NCBI GenBank assembly: GCA_965153355.1
Contig: OZ231127.1
Coordinates: 18,414,001-18,478,000, forward strand
Source: Flaccisagitta enflata
Taxonomy: Eukaryota > Chaetognatha > Sagittoidea > Aphragmophora
Length of the DNA: 64,000 nucleotides
Direction of reading: 5' to 3'
Shown: piece by piece, positions 21,865 through 34,619 of the stretch
Layout: each line of letters begins with the position of its first letter
Numbering within the stretch: the stretch's first letter is position 1
Position numbers and translations under genes: made by a program
Notes under the pieces: generated by a model
Seen by the model: the letters and a program-made list of their open reading frames with translations, nothing else
Database searches by the model: none
Told to the model about the DNA's origin: nothing

Positions 21865-22850
21865 CAGTGCGACTCATAAAAAAAGTTACAACTTTCAGTA
21901 TAGTTTTACATTGTTTGAATTCAACCAAACTTATTGTTATTCATGAGCATTTTAAAGAGCTTCAAAAAATGAACAATTTGCCACCAGTCCCATCGTATTT
22001 GATCAATTAGTTTGGATTTTATGTTAAAATGAAGACAAATATATCAAAACCTACGTGGGTAATAAAAGATTTTCTGTTTTAGTTTTTAAAGGACAAATTT
22101 TACAAGAACTATTGTAATTTGTAAACCAATCGAGCTAGTAACTCCAGAAATGGCTCAAATGACAGATTATTTGAAGGGCTTTCTCAATGTCATTGATTTT
22201 GATAGGTTTTTACTTGATTTGAACCCTTTATCAATGACAAAAGAAAGAATTTTTTATTCACTTAAATTCAAAAAAAATTTGATCTTTTTTTCCTCTTAAA
22301 ATATCTTTGTTTGAATAAAAAAAAGTAAACAAAATCAGTGACCGTTTGAAAGATCTTCAAAAGATCTTTCATTCTAGACCAATCCCAGCCTCTAGCCTAC
22401 TCTTTGACATTGGTTTGAAGTTAAATGGGTACATTTTGGTGATGCACCTTTTCAAACTTGAAAATGAATACTCTTCAGTCTTTTCTTTACTGCGTCTGAA
22501 CAAATTGAGCTAGAAATGCGAGATTGGTGGCAAATGAAAGTTCTTTTAAATATCTTTCTAATGAACAATGATTTTGATTGATTTCTTGCAATGCAAATGA
22601 CAAAAAACAGATATAAAAGGTCCCTTATTTATATTTTTTGAAGAATTCACTGTTCAGACACAGATCCTGGAACCATTATCTTCATTTTATCATGAAATCT
22701 AAAACAATTGATGAAAATTCATGGGAATTGTGACATTCACCTCATTTGATGACATTCTTTCCATTTCTCACAAAAAAAATATTGAAAAATCATTTTTTTC
22801 CCCAGAAATATCTTTGAGAACAGCTGTAACCTTTTTTATGGTTCGCAGTG
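21865..22850. mobile_element. Tc1/mariner-like non-autonomous element
   Basis: Left end TA|CAGTGCGACTCATAAAAA, right end read in reverse TA|CACTGCGAACCATAAAAA, both followed by GTTACA. TA flanks at 21863-21864 and 22851-22852 fit Tc1/mariner integration. The 986-bp interior is AT-rich with stops in every frame, so any transposase is lost. Confidence 0.7.
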
Positions 22851-22901
22851 TAGTTCAGCTGCAGCATCAAAAATGCTCGTTTCAACTTTTCAACTCAATC
22901 A

Positions 22902-23010
22902 TCACGGACCAGAGGACCGACGGACCAACGGAAAAGCGGACCAACGGACAAACGGACCAACGGACCAACGGACCAACGGACCAACGGACCAACGGACCAA
23001 CGGGCCAACG
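22902..23010. repeat. GGACCAACG tandem tract
   Basis: About ten 9-10 bp units of GGACCAACGG with single changes (GAAAAGC, GGGCC). It is the amplified tetramer region of a minus-strand tag element. Confidence 0.8.
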
Positions 23011-23099
23011 GACTAAGGGAAACGGACTAAAAAAAAAGTGGAAAGCCATACAATCGCTACGCGTACAGATAGACGGATGGACGGACTAAATCAAACAGC

Positions 23100-23755
23100 A
23101 TAGATATGTGCACACTGTGCAGTGAAGAGTGACTGTTGCAGTTTAAGGCAAGAACATCAAAATCGAAAGGTCGTTTCACTGGCAGAGACACGAAGTCTTA
23201 CGTTGGAGGAAAAAGGAGACCTTTATATGTATATTTGTATGGGTGAAGGGCTGGACCAAGTGATTCGCTGCACAGAAAGCAAATATTTGATGCATGATGT
23301 ACCCATCGGTGTAGGACAAGGGACATCCAGGCCGTCCATGGACGGCCCTGTTTGTCGGGCTGAAAATTCTGTCGGGCTGAGAATCTAGATAAATTGATTG
23401 ATAAGAAGAAAAGGAAAAAGAGAAAAAAAGTAGAAAAAGATGAGAAAAAAAAGGAAAAATGAAAGAATTTGAAAAACAAGCAGTTTTTGGTTTCAAAGAG
23501 CTAGCTTGAGCATAAAAAGCTTAATCATTGTTGCAAAAAAGCTTAGTAAAAAGTGAAAAACATTGGTTTATCATGTCAGGCTTGCAGTTGCTGTCGGGCT
23601 TGAAATTGGCTTGGATGTCCCTGAGCTTGTTGCTCCCCTACGCCGATGGATGTACCTAATTCATCGCTGACCCTGCCCATCCACACGCGACCATGTACAG
23701 CGCGTGCATCAAGTGTGAAATGTGCATATGTTTTGCATCGGCGGGCTAAGTAAAC
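23100..23755. other. No gene seen
   Basis: Mixed sequence with short open frames only. A weak tag-element trace (GACCCTGCCCATCCACACGC) lies at 23669-23688. No splice-bounded exon is convincing. Confidence 0.4.
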
Positions 23756-23761
23756 AAGATA

Positions 23762-24270
23762 CAGTAGATGTCGTCTAGACTTGGAAATACGGGGGCCTGC
23801 ATATTTTAAATACCATTTGTGCAAATGAAATGAAACTGTGTGTGCATAATGCTTATGTCCTATAGGGTTGACAATGAGGTATGGCAGCTCTGTGGATAGA
23901 AAATTCTCTTGAATATACTAAAACAAATTCGTTCAACTAATACAGCTGCTGGAATTGGTCTAGTGGATAACTCACTTGACTTCAGCTTCATCTGGATCAG
24001 TCTATTTATGCTAAGGTTCCAGGTTCGAATCCCAGGCTGATTTTGCAATTCAAGCATATAGATGAAGCTGTAATTCTGCAAAAAATGCGATTGATCCTAA
24101 TGTTTTATACTAAAAGTTTTTTTCTTAAGGTAAGCCGTAGGGGGATGCCATACCCCATCGTCAACCCCTTTTGGTCTTTAGATTACTCCAGCAAAATATC
24201 AGTCCCCTCACTTTATTGATGCTCAGGTTATGAGCTCCCCCATATTTTCAAGTCTAGACGACATCTACTG
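23762..24270. mobile_element. TA-CAGTAG element, copy 1 (carries a tRNA-like segment)
   Basis: Inverted ends CAGTAGATGTCGTCTAGACT, flanked by TA on both sides (23760-23761 and 24271-24272), the Tc1/mariner pattern. Inner inverted parts include GGTATGGCAGC facing GCCATACCCC and GTTGACAATG facing CATCGTCAAC. Relatives are at 46378-46644 and 48704-49809. No transposase. Confidence 0.85.
23945..24050 (+). ncRNA. tRNA-derived segment (SINE head or tRNA pseudogene)
   Basis: An A-box-like TGGTCTAGTGG at 23956-23966 and a perfect B box GGTTCGAATCC at 24022-24032, the latter flanked by CCAG/CTGG-type complementary arms. A hairpin GACTTCAG...CTGGATCAGTC sits between them. The A-to-B spacing is longer than in a simple tRNA, and I cannot fold a clean acceptor stem, so a functional tRNA is unlikely. 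Confidence 0.55.
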
Positions 24271-24353
24271 TAGAAAGAACGAGCAAGCGAGTCTGTCTAC
24301 CTCATAAGAGAGCGTCGTCATTTAATATCTTACTTCATACTGCCGCCGACACA

Positions 24354-24510
<157 letters not shown>

Positions 24511-24599
24511 ATCTTTGATGAATGAAATTGTTCAACAAGACTTATTAAACACAATATAAAGACTTCTTGAAAAAAGAGGATTGACTTTATCCCGAACAA

Positions 24600-25195
24600 G
24601 GTTTTATTATAATTGCAAAGCAAAGCAAAGCAGGTTTACGATTTTTTCCGGTTGGCGATAGACGCCGATATTGGTAAATATAGGAGTTTTATCTTGCTCT
24701 TTCATCCTTCCTTATTCTAGGGAAGTCAACATGGCTTGATTTGTCGAGGAAGTGAGGAAAAAAATTACATTTTAGAATTTTAGACCAGCTTCATAAGAGG
24801 CCCCAACAGTAATTCATAGTCAAATATTAATCTAGTATCGTGTTTTTTAATCAATCATACCTACTGTTATATGACTTTTCACTCAGAATTTTTTTTATAG
24901 CACAGTGAGAGGTTATAGAAATATTTAGGAAATTACGTTCATTGTGCACGTTGACGGAAGCTTGTCGATTATGTAACCCGAAAAAAGTTGTCACTTCTTG
25001 TGGAAGAGTTTGTGTTAATGTTGAGGTTGTTGTTGAGTTTGTTGTGTATGTTGTTGTTATTGTTGTTGTTGGCTCACCTAAGAAGGTTGAAGATGAAGGC
25101 GGGTCGTAATATCGTTGCCCCCAGCATCATCTTAACCGCCCCCTCCACCCTCCCCCCCCCCCACAGTTCACAGTTCACACACAATGACAACTACA
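24600..25195. other. No gene seen
   Basis: Contains a copy of the dispersed word TTTACGATTTTTTCC with GGCGATAG...ATATTGGTAAA (24636-24680), also seen at 12280 and 15423. Otherwise AT-rich with short TTG runs near 25022-25065. Confidence 0.45.
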
Positions 25196-25197
25196 GC

Positions 25198-25370
25198 ATC
25201 GGGCGGGCGGAAGAACGTACCGACGGACAAACGAAGCCTCTTGTACAGTTGTGTGTCCGCAACTTAAACAAGGCCTGTAATGCAAAAACCGCTCGAAAAT
25301 CAAGAATATTTGTTACCGACGTACCGACCGACACGGCAAGGTGTTGAGTTGCGTGTCCGCGACTAAAAAG
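25198..25370 (-). mobile_element. Two abutting tag-element copies
   Basis: The first is truncated and ends GTCCGCAACTTAAAC near 25266. The second starts AACAAGGCCTG and ends GTCCGCGACTAAAAA at about 25368. The second contains GGCAAGGTGTTGAGTTGCG, the uninterrupted equivalent of the site filled by the foldback at 6573. Confidence 0.8.
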
Positions 25371-25489
25371 AAATACATTTTTTTATTGAGGCGCAGATGA
25401 GAACGAAACTTTTTTGTATCGAGTCAATAAACTAATAAGTGAAAGGTGAACCGATGCCACTCAGAGGCAAAGCGTGAATTGGGCGAGAG

Positions 25490-25538
<49 letters not shown>

Positions 25539-25568
25539 GGTTGTTGTTGTTGTTGTTGTTGTCATTTT

Positions 25569-25656
<88 letters not shown>

Positions 25657-25669
25657 CATTTTTTGTCGT

Positions 25670-25703
<34 letters not shown>

Positions 25704-25705
25704 AG

Positions 25706-25757
<52 letters not shown>

Positions 25758-25783
25758 CGTCGTCGTCGTCGTCGTCGTCGTTG
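25490..25783. repeat. Interrupted (TTG)n with terminal (TCG)n
   Basis: Three long TTG blocks separated by two copies of TCATTTTTTG, then about eight TCG units at 25757-25780. Open in all frames on both strands as poly-Leu, Cys, Val, Gln, Asn or Thr. No unique flanking coding sequence. Confidence 0.95.
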
Positions 25784-25817
25784 TTCCTGATATATCATAT
25801 TAGATCTTTCCTCCTCC

Positions 25818-26310
25818 TTTTTGGGCAGCGGCCCCGAAGGGGTCGATGACCTATGCTTCACACAGGGGAATTTTCTCATTCTTCTCTTTCTTCTTCGCCC
25901 CAGCCCCCAACCTTCAGGTCCATATCTCTGCCTTGAGGCCCATATCCCAGCCTCAAGGCCCAAATCCCAGTCTTGAAGCCCAAATCCCAACCTCAAGGCC
26001 CAAACCCCATCTTAAGGTCAAAATCCCAACTTAAAAGCCCAAATCCCAGCCTTGAGGGATTTGGGCCTCAAGACTGGGATTTGGGCTTTGAGGCTGGGGT
26101 ATGGGCCTGGAGGCTGAAATATGGGCCTGGAGGTTGGGGGAGGGGGGACGGAGGAGGAGAAGAAAGAGAAAATTCCCATGAGTGAAAGCAGAGGTCATCG
26201 ACCCCTTTGGGGCCGCTGCCCTGCTCCCTCCCTCAATTTCAATCATAACCTACCTAAGCAGGACAGGGGTACCGCTGACCACCTAACGCTTTTGCGACTA
26301 TTCTTCTTCC
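25818..26310 (+). mobile_element. GGGCAGCGGCCCC element, copy next to exon 3
   Basis: Starts TTTGGGCAGCGGCCCCGAAG and shows inverted GAGGTCATCGACCCC / GGGGTCGATGACC ends. The GGCCTTGAGGCCCAAATCC-type minisatellite sits in both orientations, so the body folds back at about 26055. The tail GGGTACCGCTGACCACC, AACGCTTTTGCGACTATTC ends about 27 bp before the exon 3 acceptor. Confidence 0.85.
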
Positions 26311-26336
26311 TGAACCCCCACCCCCGTATTCTTTAG

Positions 26337-26378
26337 ATCGCGGAATGGATTCGGGCCTCTTCGGCTCCCCCACAGCCA

Positions 26379-26413
<35 letters not shown>

Positions 26414-26769
26414 AACAATTACCCTTCCGGTTATCGGACGATCACCGTCAACAAGAGTCTGCGTCATTCCGTCGCCGATCCCGAACTCGCTCCACGAATC
26501 GTCAATCAGGAGACGATGACGATTCAACGACATCCAAAGAGTCATCAACGTCATCATCATCCTCATCCTCATCCGCTTCCTCCTCCTCCTCATCATCATC
26601 ATCATCTTCCCGCGGGTGATAACACTCCGACTCATTCGCCGCCGCCTTATCACCGCAGCGCCGTCGGAGCCGCGCTGTTTCGCGGCGTTGGAGGCGGAAG
26701 CGGAAGCGGTGGCAACGGAAGTGGTGGCATCACGCCCACTCAAACACCCACAAAATCCAGACAACAACA

Positions 26770-26804
<35 letters not shown>

Positions 26805-27052
26805 AACAACAGCAACAACAACGGGAATATCGTCGCGTTGTTGGTAACTCGGAATTCTTCTACCCCGGGGTCGGTGTGCCTTGCAACGATGGCTTAGAAG
26901 ATGAGGGTGGCGGAGGAGGAGGAGATGGAGGAGGAGGAGGAGGAGAAGGAGGCGCAGGTGGATCAAGAGCGGACATTATGTACGCTGATCCAAAAGATGC
27001 TGTCGCATCCAAGAAAAACTTTTTCACCAACAATACGCTCACCATTTCCAAG
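26337..27052 (+). CDS. Exon 3 of the same gene (Gly/His/Gln-rich)
   Basis: A 716-bp exon: acceptor CCCCGTATTCTTTAG before 26337, donor TTCCAAG|GTAAAT at 27053. It begins with two bases completing the codon left open by exon 2 and ends in phase 0. 238 codons follow. The order is RGMDSGLFGSP, an 11-Gly run, YRTITVNKSLRHSVADPELA (unique, likely conserved), a His/Pro-rich stretch, a Gly/Ser-rich stretch, a Gln run of about 20, REYRRVVGNSEFFYPG, a Gly/Glu-rich stretch, then ADIMYADPKDAVASKKNFF and NTLTISK. The unique blocks between repeats look like constrained protein and not translated repeat. An ATG at 26345 exists, but the splice evidence makes it internal. Function not recognised. Confidence 0.8.
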
Positions 27053-28532
27053 GTAAATTTACAGATTTAAAAATGTTTATGAGACCCCTGGCCTAGAAGT
27101 AGATTGCCACAGACACAGAGAGAAATAAAACAATACGCAGTGATTGGTAAAAAATGAAAATGAAAAAAATGAAGATAAAAAACCCAAGAAAATTAAAAAA
27201 GATTAGTATGGGGACCAAGGGAAAGGATCCATTTTACTGAAGGATTTCGAAATTCACGGCGCAAGGACTTGAGGCTCGATTTATTCTTAAGTCATTCTCG
27301 CATTGAAATATAAACAAAAACAAAACAAAACAAACCGGCATAACACTAAGAGAAAGATGGTAAATAAAAGATCGTTTTCCGACCAAATTTTCTGTGTACG
27401 AGGACGCACGTGTGTACTATCTCTTATCGCGTCTGCACGTCTGGTTACAGTTCCAAGCGCGTTATCCTCCTTCCAGAGCCTCAGTCACGATCTATTAGAC
27501 CATGACTCATGGTGGCCATCAATGTCATTATTAACCAGTAGGAACGGGGTCTTTGCCCTCTCTTTTTCCCCACGCAACAGTCAGTGTCCAAAATGCTCAA
27601 GGCAACTCTCTCTCTCTCTCTCACTTTACTTTGCGGTATTGGTTATAACTAATAAAGCATTTGCTTTTGTAAGCTAAATTGCATTATCTTTTAGGAATCC
27701 TCAGAAATTGCAGAACCTTTTATGTTGGTTGCTAAGCTATTCTATATGTTTGTCCATTGGTTCATCCCTCAGTCAGTCCATAGGTCTGTCTGTTAGTAGC
27801 GTGGTTTTAAGGCTGACGCATAATTGACAAAAACAGTGATCTGCTAAGCATTTCTGCCTTTAAAGGTGAAAGCAACTGCTTATTGGTTGTGTATCCATAT
27901 CCAACCTCGCTTTGAAGCATTTTGTATATTGACTGTCGGGGTCGTCTCTCATTGCCTCTTCCTCAATGTCTATGTCTAACGCCATTCTCCTCTCATTTTT
28001 ACTTCTTTTTATTTCTTCCTTCTGTTCTTTCTCTTCCTTCGTACATCTTTTTCTTCTTCTTTAAGTTTGAGTAGCGGCCCAAAAAAGTGTCAATATTCTG
28101 AAGAACCAATAAATCAATACAAAGTCAACACTCCATCATTGCCACCTGGACAACGAACCTTATCAAAATAGTGTTAAGGGAGATCAACACCAAATTTGAG
28201 TGGACATTCTTATCAACTTTGTACGGTCATAACTTCTTTGAAACTTGCGTCGATATTGTTTAAGATTTCAACTAAAAGTAAAACGAACCCTTCTCTCATG
28301 GGTTAGACCCTACTTGACTGTTTAACTATATGGGAGTCACTATACAGTACTTACCGCAACATTTCTAGTTATGTCTCCTCTGCGATTTTCCCCCTTTTTT
28401 CCCCTGCTCCTTCCTCCTACATTTATGCATTTCCTTCCCCCTCGTTTTTTTGTTTGATTCTAGACTCAACTTGGTTTTAAACATTTTTTCCCCTTTCCGA
28501 CACATTAATCTCCGCCCGAAGGCTTTACCACA
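27053..28532. other. Intron 3, 5' part: nothing recognised
   Basis: AT-rich intronic sequence. A short CT run is at 27606-27622. No repeat family from this window and no exon is seen. Confidence 0.5.
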
Positions 28533-29285
28533 TTTTTAGGGCGCTTGCTAAGCGACTCTATAAGCACCATCCATTCAAACTACCGCCAGGTGGTTTTGAA
28601 TAGTACTCTGGATGTTTTGCTTGTTTTCACTCTGGATGGACCTCCTGATCTTTCTTGTGGCGCCTTTTGAAAAAAAGTCCAAAATTGAAAATATTTCATC
28701 ATATTCTGCATTCAGAATTTACAGGGCTTAAAGAAAATATTTTCAGATAACAGATTTAAATCCTTGATGAAATTTCCTTTCGTTGATAGGTCGCACTGTA
28801 AATCTTTTAAATAGAATAAGATTTTCAGTTTTTTCAGTTTTTCATGAAAATATACTGTGTGACCTATCAAATGAAAGGGAATTTTACCAGAAATTCCAAT
28901 ATGCGATCGACAAAGACTTTTTAATAATCTAATAAATTTTGAGGGCAAGATAAGATGAAAAATTATCAATTTTGGATTTTTCTCAAAAGGCGCCACATGA
29001 AAGATTTCTTTGAAGCTAGATCCTAGTTCAGGAAATTCCATCTTGAGTGTAAACAAGCAGAAAATCCAGAGTACTACTCAAAACCACCTGGCGGTAATTT
29101 GAACGGATGGTGTAAGAGGGTGTGTCTGTTGGTAGGTAGATCTGGGTGCGTCGAAAGGTCCATCACGATTTTTGCAAAATCCGAAATCCAAGAAGATTGT
29201 GATACTATTTGAGCATTACAGCCCCTGCCCAACCGCAATCGCCTACTTAATCAGTTTTAGTGGTCGGATATCCGGCGTTATTGTG
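28533..29285 (+). mobile_element. Tag element, copy I, split by a foldback insertion
   Basis: The left part is TTTTTAGGGCGCTTGCTAAG, CGACTCTATAAG (to 28564). The right part resumes AGAGGGTGTGTCTGTTGG and ends with CCCTGCCCAACC, GCAATCGCC (complement of the 5' tag with one mismatch) and GGATATCCGGCGTTATT. The gap holds the palindrome at 28565-29112. Confidence 0.75.
28565..29112. mobile_element. 548-bp foldback element
   Basis: The ends CACCATCCATTCAAACTACC and, in reverse, CACCATCCGTTCAAATTACC are followed by CGCCAGGTGGTTTTGA on both arms. Arms match for most of their length (AAAAGGCGCCA, GATTTTCAGTTT-like, GACCTATCAA). It is flanked by TAAG (28561-28564 and 29113-29116). A 115-codon open frame on the minus strand is a by-product of the arm and has no supporting features. 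Confidence 0.8.
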
Positions 29286-29289
29286 TAAG

Positions 29290-29900
29290 GGTACGCGGAC
29301 TTCTAAAAAAGTACGTTTTTTTCTCTATTACCAATTCACTATCAAGAAAGTTATTGGCAGTGAATGGCATGACGCTCTAGGTTCAAAGTGTAAGCGTACT
29401 TGATATCTATGGCGCGGCGTGGACGTATCTTTCGACCATTCATTCTATTTTGGTCCCTTCTACTCTTGTTTTTGTTCCTGTTTTTTTATTTAGCAGCCAC
29501 TGAGCCTTTTCCAAGATTCAGTGATTGGTCATCATTTGAGTCCAAGAGGAATTAAGAAGTATGGTGCTTTCTCGCCTGTAAATCTATCTATCTTGTGGTA
29601 GTATCAATAATAGATTTAGAGGGTTTAAACTTGAGATTTCAAACAAATCCATGCTTGAATATGGATTAGCTCAAGAGCAAAATATACTGGCTAGGGGAAT
29701 TCAAGAAGAGTGGCACTTACCTATACCTTATCAATCCGATTCGATTCGCGTCTCTTAAATTCAGTCTGCATTTTGCTGCTTGTTCATTGATTTCCAATTG
29801 ATGACTGTTTTGTAGGAAAAAATGGTAAAAAGGGTTTTGAGATAATGTTTGGGCGGATGATCAGTGTTTTTTGGGTGGCATTCATCTAAAAATATTCATA
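29290..29900. other. No gene seen
   Basis: Intronic AT-rich sequence without recognisable repeats. Confidence 0.4.
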
Positions 29901-29902
29901 CA

Positions 29903-30036
29903 TTTTTAGTTGCGTCCGTTGGTTGGTTGGTTGGTCGGTCGGTCGGTCCGTCACGCTCGAGTTGAAAAGTGGGAAAACGCGTATTTCCGCCCCTGCCCAC
30001 CTGTCCGCAACTGATGGCCGTGTATCCGGCCTTGTT
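29903..30036 (+). mobile_element. Tag element, copy J (5' hairpin deleted)
   Basis: Starts CATTTTTAGTTGCG and goes straight into the CGGT tract, lacking the local tag complement and CTCTATAAG. The distal part is intact: GAGTTGAAAAGTGGGAAAAC, CCCCTGCCCACC, GTCCGCAACT, GTGTATCCGGCCTTGTT. Confidence 0.85.
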
Positions 30037-30606
30037 AAAGCGAAGACAGACATGCGATGGTTTGGCGACAGACATTGTCAACCATGAAGACTAACAGGCC
30101 TCTTGATTCTTCTTTTCTGCCGAGAAGCAATATTCTTTCCTACAACGCTGCCGGCCAAAAAAGTAAAGCCCACTCCCTCTCCCCTTTTGCACTCGAAAGC
30201 AGGATGATGCCTACCATGCCTACCACGCTCAAAAAATCACTATGCAGTGAACAAGTTTACATCCAGACATGAATCCAGTAAGTAGCCGTTTTGTCAATGC
30301 AGCAGAAGATGTGAGGAGACTATTTCAATGTTTTTAGGGTTTTTATTAACTCATTCATCATTAAAAATCTGATGCGGATTGCTACGTAAAACGCAGAACG
30401 ACATTGAAAAAAAAACTATTGTTCATGAGATCCCTCCCTCTCTTTTACAATTAATTGGGATTTAGTTCAAGATATGATTCCAGAACAAATTGACTGTAAA
30501 TCAAATCAGCGACATCGCAATGGAGCGGTAATCTTAAAACTGCAATATGCAAATTATCCTAAAGCTGGCTTCAATTGCTATTCTTCAACCATCATTTCTC
30601 CCTTTA

Positions 30607-30705
30607 TTACGTCTTCGTCTTCATCTTCGTCTTCATCTTTGTCTTCGTCTTCGTCTTCGTCTTCGTCTTCGTCTTCGTCTTCGTCTTCGTCTTTTTCGTC
30701 GTCTT
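30607..30705. repeat. (TCGTCT)n hexamer repeat
   Basis: About 15 TCGTCT or TCATCT units, passing into CTTC-rich sequence up to 30740. Confidence 0.9.
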
Positions 30706-31230
30706 CCTTCTTCCCCTTCTTCCCCTTCTTCTCCTTCTTCTTCCGGGACCTGCAGATATCTTTCTTACCCTGCCGACAAGCGGCGCTGCTCGCTGCCCCA
30801 GAATCAAGAGGCCTGACTTAGACAAAATATATGAAAGTTGGACAACATTACTACTCAACAATATCTAAAATAAGGACAAGAGCCTTTGGAGCTCTTACTG
30901 GTGATGACTCTCGCTCCCAGAAAACGATGTGGTTCTAAGTCTAAGGGTGAGCTTGTATCCCTCGCATGAAGAGTGGATTGAGTGTGTCAAGCAATAGCTC
31001 AATCAGCAAATGATCATGTAAACTAGTGTTTCGTTGGAGCCAATTGCAATCAGTCCATTTCCCTTCTACCGTTCTGTATTTTATCGACCAATTTCACCCA
31101 TCATCCCCCCCGTGGCCCCGACATTTCCCACTCCTTTCTATCTTACCAATTGGCAATTACCGACTACTCATTCATCACTCTTCCATTACTCCCGCCACCT
31201 GCCCCCCCCCCCCGTTTCCAACATGTTCAG

Positions 31231-32007
<777 letters not shown>

Positions 32008-32393
32008 TAAAGACAGACAGAAAAGAGTGAGCGAGATCGGCAAATATACCATAAGGTAGGCGGTGACAGAATGAGAAAGTTAAGTTTAAAGGACCACGAA
32101 GTATCGCCAAAAGGGTTGAGGCATACAGGTACACAGATGGAGAGAACCAGACCGAAATTCAACTTTGGCATATCACTGAAAATACAACTGTGTGTGGATA
32201 ACATGGTTGAAGGTTCTTTTTCGATGTGAAGAGATAAAAAAAGAGAACCGCACTTTTGGCGAAAAAGACCGACAGGCAGTAAAGTGGGGGCAGAAATGAA
32301 AGAGAAGAATTCCATATGCGCAAGACTAGGTCATCGGTATCAACTAATAGAGAGAAAATGGAACAGATAAAAAAAAAAAGTGCACTATCGCGG

Positions 32394-32397
<4 letters not shown>

Positions 32398-32486
<89 letters not shown>
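32398..32486. repeat. (GA)n microsatellite
   Basis: About 44 GA units followed by three CCAGAGACAG units. Confidence 0.95.
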
Positions 32487-32488
<2 letters not shown>

Positions 32489-32683
32489 AGAGACAGCCAG
32501 AGACAGCCAGAGACAGACAGAATGAGAGACAGCGTGATAGAGAGAAAAGACAGAGCGAGATGAAAAAAGTGCGCCGTGTTGAGAGTTAAGACTTGAGAGG
32601 TCGAAAGATCCTCTACCGTCATTTGAAGGGTGTGGATCAACACAGAACGCTCCAAGGAGCACAGAACTACTTTTTAGATGACT

Positions 32684-33265
<582 letters not shown>

Positions 33266-33289
33266 ATTCAATCAGTGAAAGATGGCCGG

Positions 33290-34420
33290 ATCGACTTATG
33301 ATGATGCCGAAGGACGTGCATTTTGACATAATCTCCTAATGAGATGAAGGTTTTTTCTTTTTCTCGTTGACAAGTGACAACCCTTCAGTAGGATATGATG
33401 TAATTGGGATTTGATGTTGAGTTAAAGAACGGAAATTGAGATGGCTACTAAGCTCCTACGCGTGTTCTTGCGCGCTGTTAGACAGATGTTGATTACATTT
33501 CTGTTGGGCACGTATTGATTGGTCAGATCTAGTAAAATTTTGTATTCCTGCGGCTGCGTGGTGTTGAACTGCGGAAATTGCGTATATTCTTTGGTGCTCA
33601 TGAGTAGAAAGCCATCATATTCCTTGAGTCCTCAATATAGCTTAATATGGCTTGATAGAGCTTTTTGCAATTGATATTTACATTTCTATATGCAATTTTA
33701 CCGATAAAAGTTGTCTTTAGCGGGATGCCAACCATTCTTCAGTACGCATTTTGCATCATTCTATTTTGTGTATCTTGGTATAACTCGGAAATCTAAATTC
33801 TAAACAGAGGGCGCCATTTGCTTATTCCCCTCAGTTTTTGCGTTGGTGCCACATTGACTCGTCATGGCTGAGCTCCTAATTGAAACCGTTTCTGGCTTCA
33901 GAATACAAAAGCCAACGCCCAACGTGAAAGCCGGGATTTCCCTGATTAAGCATAACCCGCATATCACTTTTCCTGTAAGGTGTTTTGATCTGCAGAAAAA
34001 AGATTTTATACATGCATTTTTTCAGAGGTATACATTGTACAAGCATTTCCATATTGTCGTCAATGTTGTTGTGATTTGTTACGCTCATCAGCTACACTTT
34101 CATTTGTTAAGCCATCTTCCTGTTTGCCTTCTTAATCTTGTTCTTATGGAAACTAAACCCAGTTCCTTCAAAAACCATCACCAAGTGAAATTGATTCTAG
34201 TTTAGATAGAAACCAAACTAGCTCTTTGCTTTAACGTTCGTCAGTGCCAAACATTTTGACTCTTCCTAATTCATTAGCCTTAAAACATGCACGGATTCTC
34301 TTTCTTTTCCACCAACGCTATTTGTCAGTCCCTGTCTGACAATTCCTGACTGTCAGTTCCAATCTGTCGGTCCCTGCATGTCAGTTTCTGTCTGTCAGTC
34401 CCTGTCGGTCTTTTCCCGTC
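33290..34420. other. Mostly nothing; TGTC-rich end
   Basis: AT-rich DNA with short CTGTCAGTCCCTGTCTG-type repeats at 34325-34440. See the possible exon at 33864. Confidence 0.4.
33864..33974 (+). CDS. Possible short first exon (weak)
   Basis: ATG in a good context (GTCATGG), 37 codons of non-repetitive composition (MAELLIETVSGFRIQK...), and a donor-like CCT|GTAAGG at 33975. The frame also stays open past the donor for a total of 113 codons. There is no homology that I recognise and no matching downstream exon, so this may be chance. Confidence 0.2.
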
Positions 34421-34520
34421 TGTTTGACCCTGTCTCCCATTCTAAGCCAACTCTTTTCTTGTTTTCTGTCTATCGGTCTCTTCCACTTTGAATACTCTGA
34501 ATTCCGCTTTGTCAGTCCAC

Positions 34521-34600
<80 letters not shown>
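34521..34600. repeat. (CT)n microsatellite
   Basis: About 40 CT units. Confidence 0.95.
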
Positions 34601-34603
<3 letters not shown>

Positions 34604-34619
34604 GCGTGAGCCTAGTAAA

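Noticed and set aside
28712-29056. 115-codon minus-strand frame as a gene
   Set aside because: It lies wholly in one arm and the loop of a palindromic element, with no recognisable domain. Foldback arms often leave open frames by chance.
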